Below, piece by piece: positions 23,570 through 35,645 of a DNA stretch of 64,000 nt (within the stretch, counting starts at the first letter, position 1; each line of letters starts with the position of its first letter). A program made the translations under genes and the position numbers. The DNA comes from Desmodus rotundus (lineage: Eukaryota > Chordata > Mammalia > Chiroptera > Phyllostomidae): contig NC_071398.1 in NCBI RefSeq assembly GCF_022682495.2, positions 26,725,426-26,789,425 of the forward strand. The letters run 5' to 3'. Under the pieces are notes generated by a model, which saw only the letters and a list, made by a program, of their open reading frames with translations, was not told the origin of the DNA and ran no database searches.

Positions 23570-23775
23570 GATTCAAGTACTTATTATGTTCCAGGCAGAG
23601 TCCCAAGCACTACCTGTTATTATCTCACTAATGCTCCCAACCCTCTCAGATGGCTACTCTCATTACCACTATTTTAGTAACTAGAAAAGGGTGTCTTCCT
23701 GGGGAGGTGTTAAGTAACTTGTCTGAAGTCAAAGAACGGTGTGTCACTGAACCAGGGTGTGAAATTTAGCTCTCT
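23570..23775 (-). repeat. MIR element
   Basis: Antisense MIR: TTATTATGTTCCAGGCAGAG, TGTTATTATCTCACTAATGC, TTAAGTAACTTGTCTGAAGT and ACTGAACCAGGGTGTGAA. Confidence 0.7.
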
Positions 23776-25765
23776 GTATTTCTGGAAACTGTGGAATCCT
23801 CCATTACCTATATTGCTTCTAGGTTTGGGAAAAAATAGAAATCATTTACTTTTTCCACTTAAAAGAAGTATTCCTTAGCATTAAACTAAATGTTGGTTCA
23901 ACATATATTCAATGTCAAAGCAGGTCAAGTTTTTTACATTTGAAAATGCCGATAAACGGGAAACAGTTGGAAAATAACTTACCCTGAATGATTTCGTTGG
24001 GCACAGTACTTTAATCCACACATTCATGGTAGTCTACTATTTGTAGTTTTAAGAGTGTGATTTTTTTTCTTTCTTTAAAAGAGCAAATTTTATTTTATTT
24101 AGTGAGAAAACACGATTTCCCCCGAACACAGCAACCTCAGAGCATGGTGATTATGTATTTTTAAATTTCATTAAGTTCACGGTAACTTAAAGTAAGGTTT
24201 TTATATATGAAATCATTCTCTTCATCATACACCAAAGCAATCAACACTTTTTAAGAGAATGGAGATGATACTGAGGTAAGTTTATTTTTGCTGTTGTAGT
24301 CTTTGGAAGAAGTACAAATGGGAAAATCAGTTAAAATCAGATCATGGATATATTCCCTACTGTGTCTTTACCTCTTTAAGATGAGTTTAGAAAAAAATAA
24401 TAAAATTTACTAGAAACTTTCTTAATAAAGAATATCATAATATATCTTCTTTTAAAAAAGTGTCAAGGAATGAAACCAACATAAACGGCCTAGAGTATCA
24501 GACTCTGATTCCAGCACCTGCCATTTGACAGCTGCCACAAGGATGCCAGGAAGTCGTCAGGCCTGTAGAGGGGCGTCCCATCACTTAAGTTTTCTACAGT
24601 TACAGTCTGAAATGATTCATATGTTTGAAGTGCATACATTGCACTTTCTGTGTAAAACATTTATGAGTGAGCATCCCAGATTATCCTGGAGCTGTCCAGG
24701 TCCCCCAAACCATGCCCATTGCTCAAGGGCGTAATTGCCAGACTGCGCACACCAATTATGCTGCCACAGAAATGCTCACTGTAGATAACGGTTTCTGTAG
24801 AACAAACAAAGGATGCTTAATCTGAGCTGCTGTAGTCATTTGTTGGTTTGTTTTTAATCCACAATTTGCAACAAAATGTGGTTCTTTATTTTTCTTGTTA
24901 GAGAAAACACAATTCTATTAGAAGTAGACTTCTTCTCTAAAATTAAGCTATTACAGCGGATTTAAATTCATGCATTACTATTTTGGTGATTTAATGAGCA
25001 TCCTATTTGGGGACATTATTGGCTTAAAGAAATAAATCACAAACATTTCATTTCACACTAGCATTGAATATTTCAAATTCATTTTCTCAGCACAATGGTG
25101 TATTTAAATGAATTGTTCTATTGACTGAATTTTAATCACACTGTGGGTGTTTGAGACAGAAATGTATGTGAGGATGTCAGGAGTCACAGCATCTAGGCCA
25201 GGCTCTGCCACCAAGAAATGAACTCAAGTGACTCATTTATTATTTGGATACTTAGTTTCTTCTCAGTCAACGGGGTGTTTCAGTGCAGTGAGCCCTAATC
25301 CACTAGGCTGTTTTGATCACAGTGTCGAGTGAGGCCCATCCCCACCCTCACATTCAGATTCAGTAGGTCTGCCATGAGCTCTTTTTTTGATAACAATCTC
25401 TGGATGGTTCTGGCTCAGGTGCCCCGTGACCCCATGAGGGAGCCACCACTGTGGAAAATGCCACAAGCTCCATCAAGCTGAAGCTTCTTTGGTCACATTT
25501 GGGCTATAGTACTTGACATTTTTGCTTTTCTTCAGTAAATCAGAAACAGTATTCAGTTATGTGTCACCATTAAAATTAACTTAGCTGGAATCTTACATCT
25601 GGCTGGTTTTGAGCCCACAATAGTAGAAATTTAAAAAGCTTGAGTTGATCTAGTTGTTGAAAAGAGGGGAAGAAGAGGTGAGGGTAACCAGGATTCAGTA
25701 AGATTGTGGAACAGAAGTTTTTTTACCTACACGTTTGAATCCTTGGCCCATGGAGGGACATCAGT
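23776..25765. other. Mostly unique intronic sequence
   Basis: No gene or clear repeat was recognised. The AT-rich part at about 24840-25140 (AAATTAAGCTATTACAGCGG, GATTTAATGAGCATCC) is another enhancer candidate by composition only. Confidence 0.35.
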
Positions 25766-25792
25766 GGTGTGTGTGTGTGTGTGTGTGTGTGT
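25766..25792. repeat. (GT)n microsatellite
   Basis: About 13 uninterrupted GT units; likely length-variable. Confidence 0.95.
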
Positions 25793-25929
25793 TTGAGTTT
25801 ATCTGGAGAGAGAAGGACCACAAGTTGTATAGGCTCCCCAAGGAGATGTTGACTACAGATTGGTTAGAAATGCTCTTCTTCCTTCATGGTGACTTGGATC
25901 ATAAGCTTTCAGTATAGAACCCCTGACTT

Positions 25930-26620
25930 AGGGCCCCTCTGTTCTATTTATTTGCTGGAAACCTGAGCTGAGTTATCCTCCCAGTGTGCCCTCTCACTGT
26001 CACGTGATTATTTTGGCATCACAGGAGACCGTAGGAAAAGCATATGTTTCCTGGTGCTTAATAATTGCTCAATAAATATTAAGCTATATCTGAATTAATA
26101 TTTTATGGAAGTCTTTAAATTCAGCAAAGCAATTTACGTATGATGCATTGAAAAAGGAGGTCATGACTAACTGAACCCTCCACCCTCTCCTGCTAGCCAT
26201 GCCCTGTGGCACTTTATAGTCTCTTGCTCCCTACCCAGACCTCCGGCTGAAGAATGACAAATAAAGCTTGCTGTGTCCTGACACCTCTGGTCTCCCCCTG
26301 AAGCCATAAACTGCGTGTTGTTGATGCTGCAAGAGAAACTGAAAATGTTATATGTCAGGTTTAGACACCCTAGGTCTTGCCATGGGTTTACTGTGCTCTG
26401 CTGGGAAAAGAAGTCATCTTTGGAACCCTTCTGGGATGTTTCTGTGCATTTCATCGAATGGTCGTGTCTGCTCAGTTTATGATCTCTGCATGAAAGGTGA
26501 AGAAGATCGTGAGTGCCGCGTCGTTGTTTAAAGTCTGAGGACGCTTGAAGCCCTCAGTTAGTCTTGCCACACTGTGATCAGAGGGGTTTCGTTTAAGAAT
26601 GTATACTAGAGACACTAATT
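25930..26620. other. Intronic sequence without recognised features
   Basis: Nothing was recognised. A TTGCTCAATAAATATTAAG block at about 26055 could be a MIR or L2 tail. Confidence 0.35.
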
Positions 26621-26624
26621 GAGA

Positions 26625-26760
26625 GAGCTAACATTTGTACAGCTCTTTGGGATTTACAAAGTACTTTACTTATGTTTTCCCATTTAATCCTCAAATAGGA
26701 CTGGAAAAGTTAGTGGCACTGATGGGAACAAGCAGAAACCAATTTCAGAGAGTGTTAAAT
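26625..26760 (-). repeat. MIR fragment
   Basis: Antisense MIR: CTTTGGGATTTACAAAGTAC, then TTCCCATTTAATCCTCAAAT. Confidence 0.6.
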
Positions 26761-28470
26761 ACACAAAATTATGAAGTAAAATGAGACTGACTTCTTCTAG
26801 TCACAAGAAAAAATGTGTCTCTTTACTTTGTGGTGTTTCCTCATATATTTAAAGACATTTGCCTTTTCACTTTTCTGCTTTTGATTTTCCCTCTTGTTTT
26901 AGTTTTCCAATACAAGTGGTCCCGTGTAGCAGTTTTCTGCATGATTTGAGATGAAAAAACAAACAAAAAACAAAAGCAAAGGGTCTCTGACCCGCAATGT
27001 CCACATGATTAAATTTAGCTTGGACTTCTTCAGATAATATTCCCTTTTAAAAAAATTATAAACATAGTTTTTATCTTAACTGGGCAGGAAAAAACATTTA
27101 AGAAAACTTCTCATCTTATTTCTGTTTCAGGCTTAAATAAGGAAAAGAGATAGAGTGAAAATTTTTGATCATTTAAGTGGGAAGTGCTTTATTGGAGATA
27201 AACACGAAAGGTTGTAAGTATCATTGATATTAGTCAAACATAGCAGCTTTTAGCTATTGTCTGAAGAGCTCTCATCTGCTGAGTTGCAGACCTGAGACCT
27301 CTAGATAAAGTTTCAAAATGCAGAAAATATTTATCTTCTTGCTGCGACCTTCCATGCACGAGACATGAGCCATGGATTTGTTTCCTAGGGAACTAGTGAC
27401 TGAGGAAGATCTATAATTAAATCTGTGAGTTATAAGCTACACATGGGAATTGGGTACATACCAAGTCCTGTAGAAAAACCCAGTAACATGACTATAGCTT
27501 CAACTAGTAGAATTAAACTCAACTTTTCTTAAGATGTTTTAGCAGCATCATGTAAAATCTGAATAGTAGAAACCTCTGTGTTTCTTTCAAAAGTCAGTTT
27601 GCATTCAGGGCGGCTTCCATTTCGTGTTGGCCCCGGTGACAGGTGAGCACTGGCTGCTGCAGCCTGAGGAGGTGCCTTATTGGAGGCTTGGCCGTGTCAG
27701 AAGTCAGCCGTCTGATCTTTGAACATCCCAGTGTCAGAGCTGGAGGCAGAGCCCAAGCTTCTTTGGTCTTTCAGCCACCTCCCTAGCCCCAAAAGTCAGG
27801 GCAGGACATCCCCAAGGCATCACCATTTCTCAGTGTGAACATCAACATCCAAGCCAAGCCATTGGTCACAGAGGTGGAGCTGAGATCCAAGAGAAAAAGA
27901 TATTGGCCCTCTCATTGGTCAGCTAACCCATAACCTCTAGAGTTAGGTACTAGTCAGAAAAAATTGTAGAAGGCAGAAAAAGGAGCAGTTGTTCCCAAAC
28001 CTTTGAATATCTTCTCACATTAAATTTCCCTGTCTGGAGGCTCAGGTGAGCCAAGCTTTCATAAAGTAAATTTTATTGCTCATCTGTTGAATCCTACAAT
28101 GGGCCTTTTACTTTAACTCTTAGAAAATAAAACTGTTGACTCCTTTTGTTTTAGCAGTATTGTGCTCCCTCTATCTACCCTCAGCCAAAAGAAGGATACT
28201 ATAAAAGGAAAGGCAGGACAGGGGAGAGGAGCTGTTTGTAGATATCAAGGCTTAAAGTAAATACAAGGACAGAAAAGATGTTGTTGATCATGATGATAAT
28301 ACTTGACCCTTACAAACCTGTCCCATACTATACATAAACTAATTCATATAGTGTCTGTGATGTCTAAGCAGTCTATATATGTGTGCATTTTACATATTAC
28401 ATTTGTATTTACATAATATAAGTTATATGCATTGTATGTATCTATCTCCTCCCAATAACCTTATGAGATA
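26761..28470. other. Intronic sequence without recognised features
   Basis: No repeat or gene was recognised. A CA-poor A-rich run (AAACAAACAAAAAACAAAAG) lies at about 26957. Confidence 0.35.
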
Positions 28471-28474
28471 GGTA

Positions 28475-28618
28475 CTGTTATTATCCCCATTTTACAGATG
28501 AAGATACTGAGGTGCAGAATCCTACAGATTCCACAGCCGGTAGTAGCAGAGCTGAGATTTGTATTCAAGAAGCCTGCTCCTGAGTTTCCAGCCTTTACTA
28601 TGCTGCACTGACTCCTTT
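28475..28618 (-). repeat. MIR element, cut by the LTR insertion
   Basis: Antisense MIR: TTATTATCCCCATTTTACAG, ATGAAGATACTGAGGTGCAG and GTAGCAGAGCTGAGATTTGT. The adjoining class I LTR landed just beyond it. Confidence 0.75.
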
Positions 28619-28622
28619 CTCA

Positions 28623-29001
28623 TGTGCCTCGGCCTGCGAGGCAGTCAACGGGGTCCGCCGATATACCTGCAACGGATGAAAAGGGATGGGACAGGAGGCG
28701 CGAAAGAACGGCAGCAAGACAAAGGATTCTGATCAAGCTGCAAATTTATTTCAAAACGGAGGGAGTTATATAGAGGAGGGCAGTAGAGGAAGTGCAGTGG
28801 ATAGGTGGCTTCAAAGCGTGCTCTAGCCTGCGATTGGCCAGGGGGTGCATGGCGGGCGCGTGATCAAGGCACTGATTGGTGTGCCAGCTGCATGTCCAGG
28901 GGGGGGTTTCTATGGCTCCTGACCGCAGCATCCTGTTATTCCGGTGCAACCTTCAAGTCTGATTGTATCAGCCTGTTTCAGGCTTATCCCAGCCCCCAAC
29001 A
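28623..29001 (-). mobile_element. Solo ERV1 (gammaretrovirus-like) LTR, antisense
   Basis: A 379-bp unit beginning TGTGCCTCGGCC and ending GCCCCCAACA, so TG...CA on both strands. It is flanked by identical CTCA tetramers (28619-28622 and 29002-29005). A 4-bp duplication is typical of gammaretroviral class I elements. On the minus strand, in order, are a CCAAT-type ATTGGCC region, a TATA box (28772-28766), an AATAAA signal (28750-28745) and a T/C-rich U5. GC and CpG content is clearly above the flanking intron. There is no internal viral sequence, so it is a solo LTR left by recombination. The coding part of the virus is absent. Confidence 0.88.
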
Positions 29002-29005
29002 CTCA

Positions 29006-29180
29006 TGGACTATGGACTGTGACCTGGAGCAAATCACAAATCCTCTGTCAAATATTTCATGGGACAATGAAATAAAAATAATAGTACCTCAGAGCTTGCT
29101 ATGAGAATAAAAGGAGCAAATGTAAAGCACCCAACCCATTACCTAGCACATAGCAATATCTCAGTAAGTTACAGTAGAAA
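29006..29180 (+). repeat. MIR element
   Basis: Sense MIR: GACCTGGAGCAAATCACAAA, ATGGGACAATGAAATAAAAA, TAATAGTACCTCAGAGCTTG, ATGAGAATAAAAGGAGC and ACCTAGCACATAGCAATATC. Confidence 0.75.
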
Positions 29181-30490
29181 TCATCAACCATGTGCCCAAA
29201 CAGATCTTTTTTAAAATTCGAAAGTAAATTAAGGTGAAAGACTTCAGGATCACTTTGTCAAATTTGATGCTAGACACTATATTTCCTCTGGAAATTTAAA
29301 ATTCTACAGGTACTTTAATTTGCCTCAGTAGTGAATTATAAATTTTTCATATTTGAACAACATTGCTTCAACCAAGGGATATTCCTGATTACAATACACT
29401 CCCACACATGGCCCTCAGAATGTTTAGTTAAATCTCTTTCTACCACTTCCATGTTGACCAGCCTATTTCTGGAAATGTTTTTGCAGTTATCATGACAAGA
29501 ACAGGAATAATCAATAAAACGAGCAGGCACAGTTGTTTGGTTGAATCACCAGGAATAGGATCACACATGGCAACAACTCAGAACAGCCGATTCCTCATTT
29601 CTCCCCATCAGTGACAACTAATGCCTGTATCGGTCTCATTTTTCCCTGATTCGCCACCATATTCCCTGCTTGTGCACCCGGAGAGTCTTCTTCTTATTCA
29701 TGGAACATGTCTGGAAACCTGTTATCATCTCCTTTTTGTTCCTGCTCTGTCTTGTGGAAGAAAAGGAATTATTTCTTAGAGCAGATTTTTTTAAAAAATA
29801 GCATCTAGTCATAAAATTAGTACTTTTCAGATTGCATTGTCTTATTTTGAAAGGCATCTTAGTTGTTGAATTTCTCAAAACAGCCTTACAATCTGCCTCT
29901 GGTGTTTAAGGTTCTCTTGTTTTGCTTTCTGTTGTCATTATTTTGTTTTTGTTTTTGTTGAATACTATTTAGGAGTATACTTTTTTTGTTCAAAACTTGT
30001 ATTATTTTAAAAGATCTATGGTGTATCCAGAGGAGAAAAGCCAAGTTGGGAAAATATTGATCTCATGCATGTCTCTTGTGAACACATCCATGTCAGTATT
30101 ATGTGTACATAAGCACACTTTCCCAAGCATATCACGGGCAAGGGGGTGAAATATGCCTCCAAGTTCATCTTGAGCATCCACTATGAGCTTCACTCTGCTC
30201 ACTGTTTTCTCTCTGTTTTCTCACTGTTCTTCCGGATGGTCAGTGTGTTCCCAGATCTCATCAGAGGCTCAGACAGATCCACTGACATTAAAGTCGACTC
30301 CATCAACACCAGTGTGTCCATTATGACCCAACTTTTGCCTTCACAGCAGCCTTTGCATACTGGTAGCTAGACAAGCACATTTGAGGGATGTTTTGAATGA
30401 AGCAGAAAGGCTAAGCTGCTCCCATAATGTCTTCAAGTTTTCACCTTTGGAAAAAGTTCTATATTAATAGACACATTACATCTAAATGCC
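29181..30490. other. Intronic sequence without recognised features
   Basis: No family was recognised. Both strands of 30000-30370 have 60-75 codon open frames, but neither resembles a protein I know. Confidence 0.35.
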
Positions 30491-30494
30491 TTTC

Positions 30495-30662
30495 CTGGAC
30501 ATTAGAATGACCCAGATTCTAGAAAGATCTTGGCTCCCAAGCCCTACTCTGGCCCTGATAAACCAGATTCTCTCAGTTGTGGCTTGCACATTAATTTTTT
30601 GTAAGCCACTCCCACCTCTGCAGAAGTCATGGTATACAGTCAGGGTTGAGAGTCACTGGGTT
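30495..30662 (+). mobile_element. MER5-type hAT element
   Basis: GGACATTAGAATGACCCAGA at the left, AAACCAGATTCTCTCAGTTG in the middle and GGGTTGAGAGTCACTGGG at the right follow a MER5/Charlie pattern. Confidence 0.55.
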
Positions 30663-31264
30663 AAAAGTAAAATTTCTCAGTGCTAAAGTTGTGTCAGATG
30701 AGCTCATTGTAACCTACAACAACCGAAAGGTTGACTTGAAAGAAAGGGACAAAAGGTTGGTGAGCTTTGAAGGGGAGCTTGAGCTAGAGAACGAGATGAC
30801 CCTCACTGAAGCTGGCAGATGGTAGCCCCAGGAAAGGGGGAAGACAAATGAGGAGATAGAGATTTTTAATGGAAACTGTGACATATTCTTTCATAAACAA
30901 TTTTACTTCACCCTTACATAAAGTCAAGGAAAGATATTCTCATTCCCCAAGCATCTTCATGAACCTGGCATTTATATGATTCTCACTGAATCACCCTTAA
31001 AGGCCAGCTTCCGTAGGTTTCACAGCCCCTTTCTCCATCATGAAACTGTGACTTTTGGCAAAGCCAGCCGTGCAAACCCAGATGCGCTGGTTCTCCCACC
31101 TGGTTTTGCTGTCTGGAGGCAGCTCAGCCTGAAGCCACAGGCCTTCAGGATATGCTGGCAGGGGAAATCTCAGACAGGGTCCTCTCTGATGGGACAGGTT
31201 TCTGCAGCCCAGGAGAAATGATTTGCAATGCGGAGTTCCTGGCTGACATGAGTTAAGTGGCTCA
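30663..31264. other. Intronic sequence without recognised features
   Basis: No repeat or gene was recognised. Confidence 0.35.
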
Positions 31265-31400
31265 TTCATCCGTTCAGCAAAAATGCCCTGAACTCTGGAT
31301 ACATGATGAGGATTGCTATAGTAGGTTCAATGGATACAGCAGTGAATAGAATCCTGACCTCTTAAGTTGGCTTTCTAGAAAGGGAAACTAACAAATCAAA
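31265..31400 (+). repeat. L2 fragment
   Basis: CCGTTCAGCAAAAATGCCCT, CTGGATACATGATGAGGATT, ATACAGCAGTGAATAGAATC and CTTTCTAGAAAGG follow L2. Confidence 0.6.
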
Positions 31401-32200
31401 AGTTAATACAATAAGGATGTGAGAAATCCAGGCATATGGAGAGGCCCTAAAAGATGAGATGTCAAAAAAATGTTTAAAAATAAGTTAATGAAGATAGATA
31501 AAGGACATGGAGAAGCAAGGGCTGGAGACTGGGGGCAGGTTGCGGTTTTAAATAGGGTTTTCAAGAAGGCCCTCAATTATAGGGAACCATTCTGCATGGC
31601 ATGGGGAATGTAGCCCAGCCCCCACTCAGAAAGGCCAGTGGGAAGCGAGGTTCAGCACATGGGACCCACGCCCACGAATATAGGTTTTCTCGTGGGGAAT
31701 CAGGCCTGCATTGTACCTAGGCTACTATGAGACTTGCTTTTGCTAAAACTCCCTCACCCTGGACTGAGTCAGCAAATGTTTATTGTGTATCTTTAACTTC
31801 CTAAAATCTGTGCTAAACCTCCCAAGTATGGAGTGTAACCAGTTCAACCACTTTTCCCCTTGATCTGTAACATCCTTCTCTTTGAAGTAATTCGCAACAT
31901 TCTTTCCTTTGTTTTCTGTAAAAGGTAATCACCTACAGTGAACCTGTGCATAGTAAATGAGGACCATCCTCAATGTAATGCACCCAGAAAAGCAATAAAA
32001 GCCTGTCCAGGCAGGGGTCGAGTCAAGGCCCCTCTGGCCCTTTCGGCCCTCTTTCACTTAGAGAGTGGCCATGCCATCCCTTTTTCTCCACAGGACTTCT
32101 GTAGTCCATGTGAATTTGTTTATTGCAGCCACAACACATGGACCCTGCTGGCCAGGGTCTGCATCACTCAAAGAGAACCCCTGAGGAAGGGGGGATGGCA
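31401..32200. other. Mixed intronic sequence
   Basis: Apart from a short L2-like piece at about 31770-31810 (AGCAAATGTTTATTGTGTAT), nothing was recognised. Confidence 0.35.
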
Positions 32201-32204
32201 AAAG

Positions 32205-32620
32205 AGTGCATGGGGGCTGAGCATCCCAGAGAGATGGAACTGAGAGCAAAAGCCTGTGTAGGAGCATGTCTGGAATGTTCTGGAATGTCAGGGAGGCCAG
32301 AGGGGCTGGAGCAGAGAAGGAAGGTAAGGGGATACAAGACAGGAGAGGAAGTGTGAGCCAGATCACGGAAGGCCTTCTAGGCCACTGAAAGGACTTTGGC
32401 TTTTATTCTAATTGAGAGAGAAAGCATTTCATGGGGGGTTTGGTGGAAGAGAGGGGAGAAGCATGATCTGCCGTATGTCTTTATGGGTTTGCTCTGGATG
32501 AAGGATGGAGAATAGACTGTGGGGACAAGATGAGGGGTGGAAGGGGGGAATAGGAATAGTCATGCAGGTTCTAGAAGTGACAGGGACTTGGCCCAGAATT
32601 ATGGCAGTGGAAGGGGAGAG
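32205..32620 (+). repeat. L2 element, internal part
   Basis: GTGTGAGCCAGATCACGGAA, GGCCTTCTAGGCCACTGAAA, GGACTTTGGCTTTTATTCTA, AAGCATGATCTGCCGTATGT and GCTCTGGATGAAGGATGGAG occur in L2 order. Confidence 0.75.
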
Positions 32621-33785
32621 GAGTGATCTTTCTGGGATTCCAGCTGTGTTTGGAAAATTTTCTGAAATGACAGTTACAGCTCTGCCTTACCGAGTGCCAC
32701 TGCTGGCATGCCAGGCTGTGTGACTCTATAAACTGCCCTACCTTCTTTTCTGGTCTTACTGCAGTTCTGCAAGGAAGCCAGCCTCGCCTCCCTCTCCCAG
32801 ATGAGGGCCCTAACGTTCAGAGACTCAGTGACTTGCGTGCAGCCCTGTGAGTCAGGCTCTGCCTGTGGGTCTGACTCTCAGCCCTGTCCTTTTTCTCCTA
32901 GAACAAGCTGCCTCCACTCCAAAGTCTGAAGAACTTTTAAGACTTTGGGGTTTTCTTATTGCATCACACACATGAATATTATTAAATTTCTCATAAACTT
33001 GAATTTTGTCTATTTAAAAAGACCATGAATCTTTCCTTTTAGAAAAATTGAGGTGGTTAAAATTAATGACCACCATAAAACTTTATAAGCAATTATTAGA
33101 GTTTACTGTGCCTTCCTTAGCTGCTTCCCACTTTAGCCTTCCTTCTCTCCCTTGTTTGTCGCAGGGGGTCTGCACATCTCTGATCTAGACCTTGGGGTGG
33201 GGAGACATTGGAATGAGGCCACTGGTGAACCTGTATTTTTCACTTTCACTGCAACAAGGGGATCTCAATCATAGATGTTCTTCAACATTTGTTCACCTTT
33301 CATTAAGTGGTACATCGTGGTGCATTGTCTATTTTCATTAGCGATGTTTGATAGAATTTTTAGAAAGTAACTCAATTCTCTATGTCAACATTCAATACTT
33401 TTTTCTTTGTGGAAGACAATGTGAACATCTTCATTTTTCTTTCTCTGGGTGGCTCCTGTTCTAATTTGGGGCCCTTTTCCGGCTTTAGGGCCGTGTGGAT
33501 TCCGGACTCCCCTGTTCTCCCAGCACCACAGACACCGGCTGTAAGCCTGTCCCTCCAGCCTCTAAAGCACAATCGCTCCTTTTGATCGGGATTGCTCTGC
33601 ACCCAGCTTCCCTGGTTTCACAAAGTCTCATCTCAGAGTTTAAACCTCCCTCTGCAGCCTACCTCTTAATTCTGTTGTCAACCTCTAGTCCATTTTTTTT
33701 TTCTGATTGATTGCCCCAATATTACCAAACTAAAGTAAAACTAACTGCAGTAAGTGGAAAGGGATTCTATTTTTCAGAATTGGTG
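32621..33785. other. Intronic sequence without recognised features
   Basis: No gene or repeat was recognised. The short overlapping frames at about 33370-33710 on both strands have no protein resemblance. Confidence 0.35.
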
Positions 33786-33789
33786 GTTG

Positions 33790-34200
33790 TATGTGACAAA
33801 CACATTCAAATAGCAGAAGTGAAAGAGTATTTATTGATCCCAATAGACAGGAAATTCAAGGGTGCATCTGGTTTTAGAACAGGTGGATCCCAGATTCAAA
33901 GAATTCCTCTCTCTGCTCTGTCTTCACATGTTGACCTCATTCTCTCCTTCTGTACATAGACTTTCCAAACAGCCTCCTTCCAGCATCACAGTCAAAGACT
34001 AGAAGGCTCTGGCAGCAAAGCCCTGGGGAAAATACATATTGGTCCAACTTTGGGCAAATGAACATTGCTGAAGCCATCTCTGTCTGAGGCCAGCGGAGGG
34101 GTTAGGTTTGACCAGAAGCACATCCCCCTGGGGTTGGGAGTGGAAGGATGTCCTGATAGGATGACTGTGGCACTAGCTAATTGTCATCAAGCAGTTGGGA
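33790..34200. repeat. Ancient interspersed repeat, family unresolved
   Basis: The sequence AAGTGAAAGAGTATTTATTG, a TGGTTTTAGAACAGGTGGAT block and a CTGCTCTGTCTTCACATG block resemble an old mammalian interspersed repeat with an AT-rich start. I cannot name the family. Confidence 0.35.
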
Positions 34201-34344
34201 GGGCTGATGCCAGAGGGGGATGGGTAGCCCACTAGCTAAAGAAATCTACCTGGCATCCTTCACTATATTTATACCCATCAGATTATATATACAGCTCTAG
34301 AATTTCACTTAAAGGGATTTCAGGATTGGGGATAGACCTCAGAA

Positions 34345-34465
34345 GTTCTTTTCAATTTTATTTCAGTTGAGCACCTACCATATGTCCCCTCACTGTACTA
34401 GGCACACATCGATGATAAAATGATGAATAGCACAGTGACTCTGCCTCAAGGAGGCTGTTCATTAG
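34345..34465 (+). repeat. L2 3' fragment
   Basis: TTGAGCACCTACCATATGTC, CACTGTACTAGGCACACATC and CTGCCTCAAGGAGGCTGTTC follow L2. Confidence 0.65.
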
Positions 34466-34519
34466 GAGGGGTCTCTTTAGATTATAAGGATTGATCAATG
34501 TGCATGCCTGCCTTCAATG

Positions 34520-34880
34520 CTAACTAAGACAAAGGAGAAATAGCCCCAAGTGTTAATACTTTGTCTCTTGAATTGAGTTATTTTTCCAAGGCAATAAAAT
34601 TTGAAGATTGCAATTAGTTAGCCATTATGAAGACAAATTTTCAAATATTTCTCTCATTGTGGTGACATTTAAAATGCTTCCTGCTCTACCAAACAGTCAA
34701 TTGGATCTTTTTCCCCATCTTCTCATAATGGCTAATTGCTAAGCAATTGATTGAGTCCCCTTTTGTTAGTACAGAGTTACTAAGCTGGTCAAAACGACTG
34801 CCTTGACCATTTCTCAGTCAGCTTGTTTTGGTCACCTAATGGGCAGGTTTGGGACAGTATGTTCTTATTCGGTTAATCTC
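34520..34880. promoter_or_regulatory. Candidate conserved intronic enhancer
   Basis: A non-repetitive AT-rich block with many homeobox-type words. It holds a perfect 15-bp inverted repeat, AATTGCTAAGCAATT (34734-34748), followed by GATTGA. The call rests on composition and motif density only. Confidence 0.3.
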
Positions 34881-34904
34881 TTTGCAAATTATTGATCTGC
34901 TTGC

Positions 34905-35115
34905 TTAATGTAGTGATTCAGAGCAAAGGCTCAATGGACAGAAAGGCTTAATTTATCTTCAGGGAAAGTTTCTTAACCTAAGCTTGAGGTGTTGTTTTGT
35001 TTTGGTTTGGTTTTTGCCTGTGATATGGAGGTACTATGAATCTGCCTCCTACAGGTTTGTGGAGATAATGCATTGTTAGTGCTCAGCACCACTGCAATAT
35101 AAACTTGTAATAAAT
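34905..35115 (+). repeat. MIR element, diverged
   Basis: Sense MIR: TGTAGTGATTCAGAGCAAAG, then AAGTTTCTTAACCTAAGC and GTTTGTGGAGATAATGCATT. Confidence 0.5.
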
Positions 35116-35175
35116 TCTAAGTGTTATTTTGTCTGCGCTGCTGCTGATGCATACTTGTTGGTCAAAATTCTTTTC

Positions 35176-35367
35176 TAATTTTTATTTATTGATTTTAGAA
35201 AGACAGGGGAAGGAAGAGAGAGGAAGAGAGAAAGAGAAAGAGAGAGAAACCTCAATTTGTTGTCCCACTTATTCATGCATTATTGTATGTGCCTTGACCA
35301 GAGATTGAATCTGCAGCCTTGGTGCATCTGGACAACGTTCTAACCAACTGAGCTACCTGGCCAGGGC
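35176..35367 (-). mobile_element. VES SINE, antisense, diverged
   Basis: From the tail (ATTTTTATTTATTGATTTTA) through a GA-rich block and CAATTTGTTGTCCCACTTAT to the tRNA head (CTAACCAACTGAGCTACCTG, GCCAGGGCC). Possible duplicated flanks, TTGGTCAAAATTCTTT and TTGGTTGAATTTCTTA, match at about 12 of 16 bases. It is older than the copy at 18643. Confidence 0.88.
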
Positions 35368-35384
35368 CAGAAATTGGTTGAATT

Positions 35385-35475
35385 TCTTAATGGCTCAGGG
35401 CCTCAGTTTCCCATTCTGTAAAATGGGGATAATAAAGCTACATATCTTGTAGAGTTTATTTAATGACAAAAAGAG
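35385..35475 (+). repeat. MIR fragment
   Basis: GGGCCTCAGTTTCCCATTCT, GTAAAATGGGGATAATAAAG and a TTGTAGAGTTTATTTAATGA block. Confidence 0.7.
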
Positions 35476-35645
35476 AGAGAAATGCATATAGGATTGCTAT
35501 GATGGTAAAAATGGATGGCAAAGTCACCTAAAGCACTGAGCCCTGCACCACTCAGCACTGACTCCCTAGCACCTGGCACAGGTCCTGGCTCCTAGTACAT
35601 GCCCAGGTGAGAACCCTTCCCCTTGCTCCAAACCCCTTGGAAACA

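Noticed and set aside
28623..29001. Possible provirus
   Set aside because: Only one LTR is present, directly flanked by 4-bp duplications, with no internal region on either side, so it is a solo LTR.
30002..30370. Overlapping 60-75 codon frames on both strands, considered as a processed pseudogene
   Set aside because: No protein family could be recognised, and no poly(A) tail or target duplication was seen.
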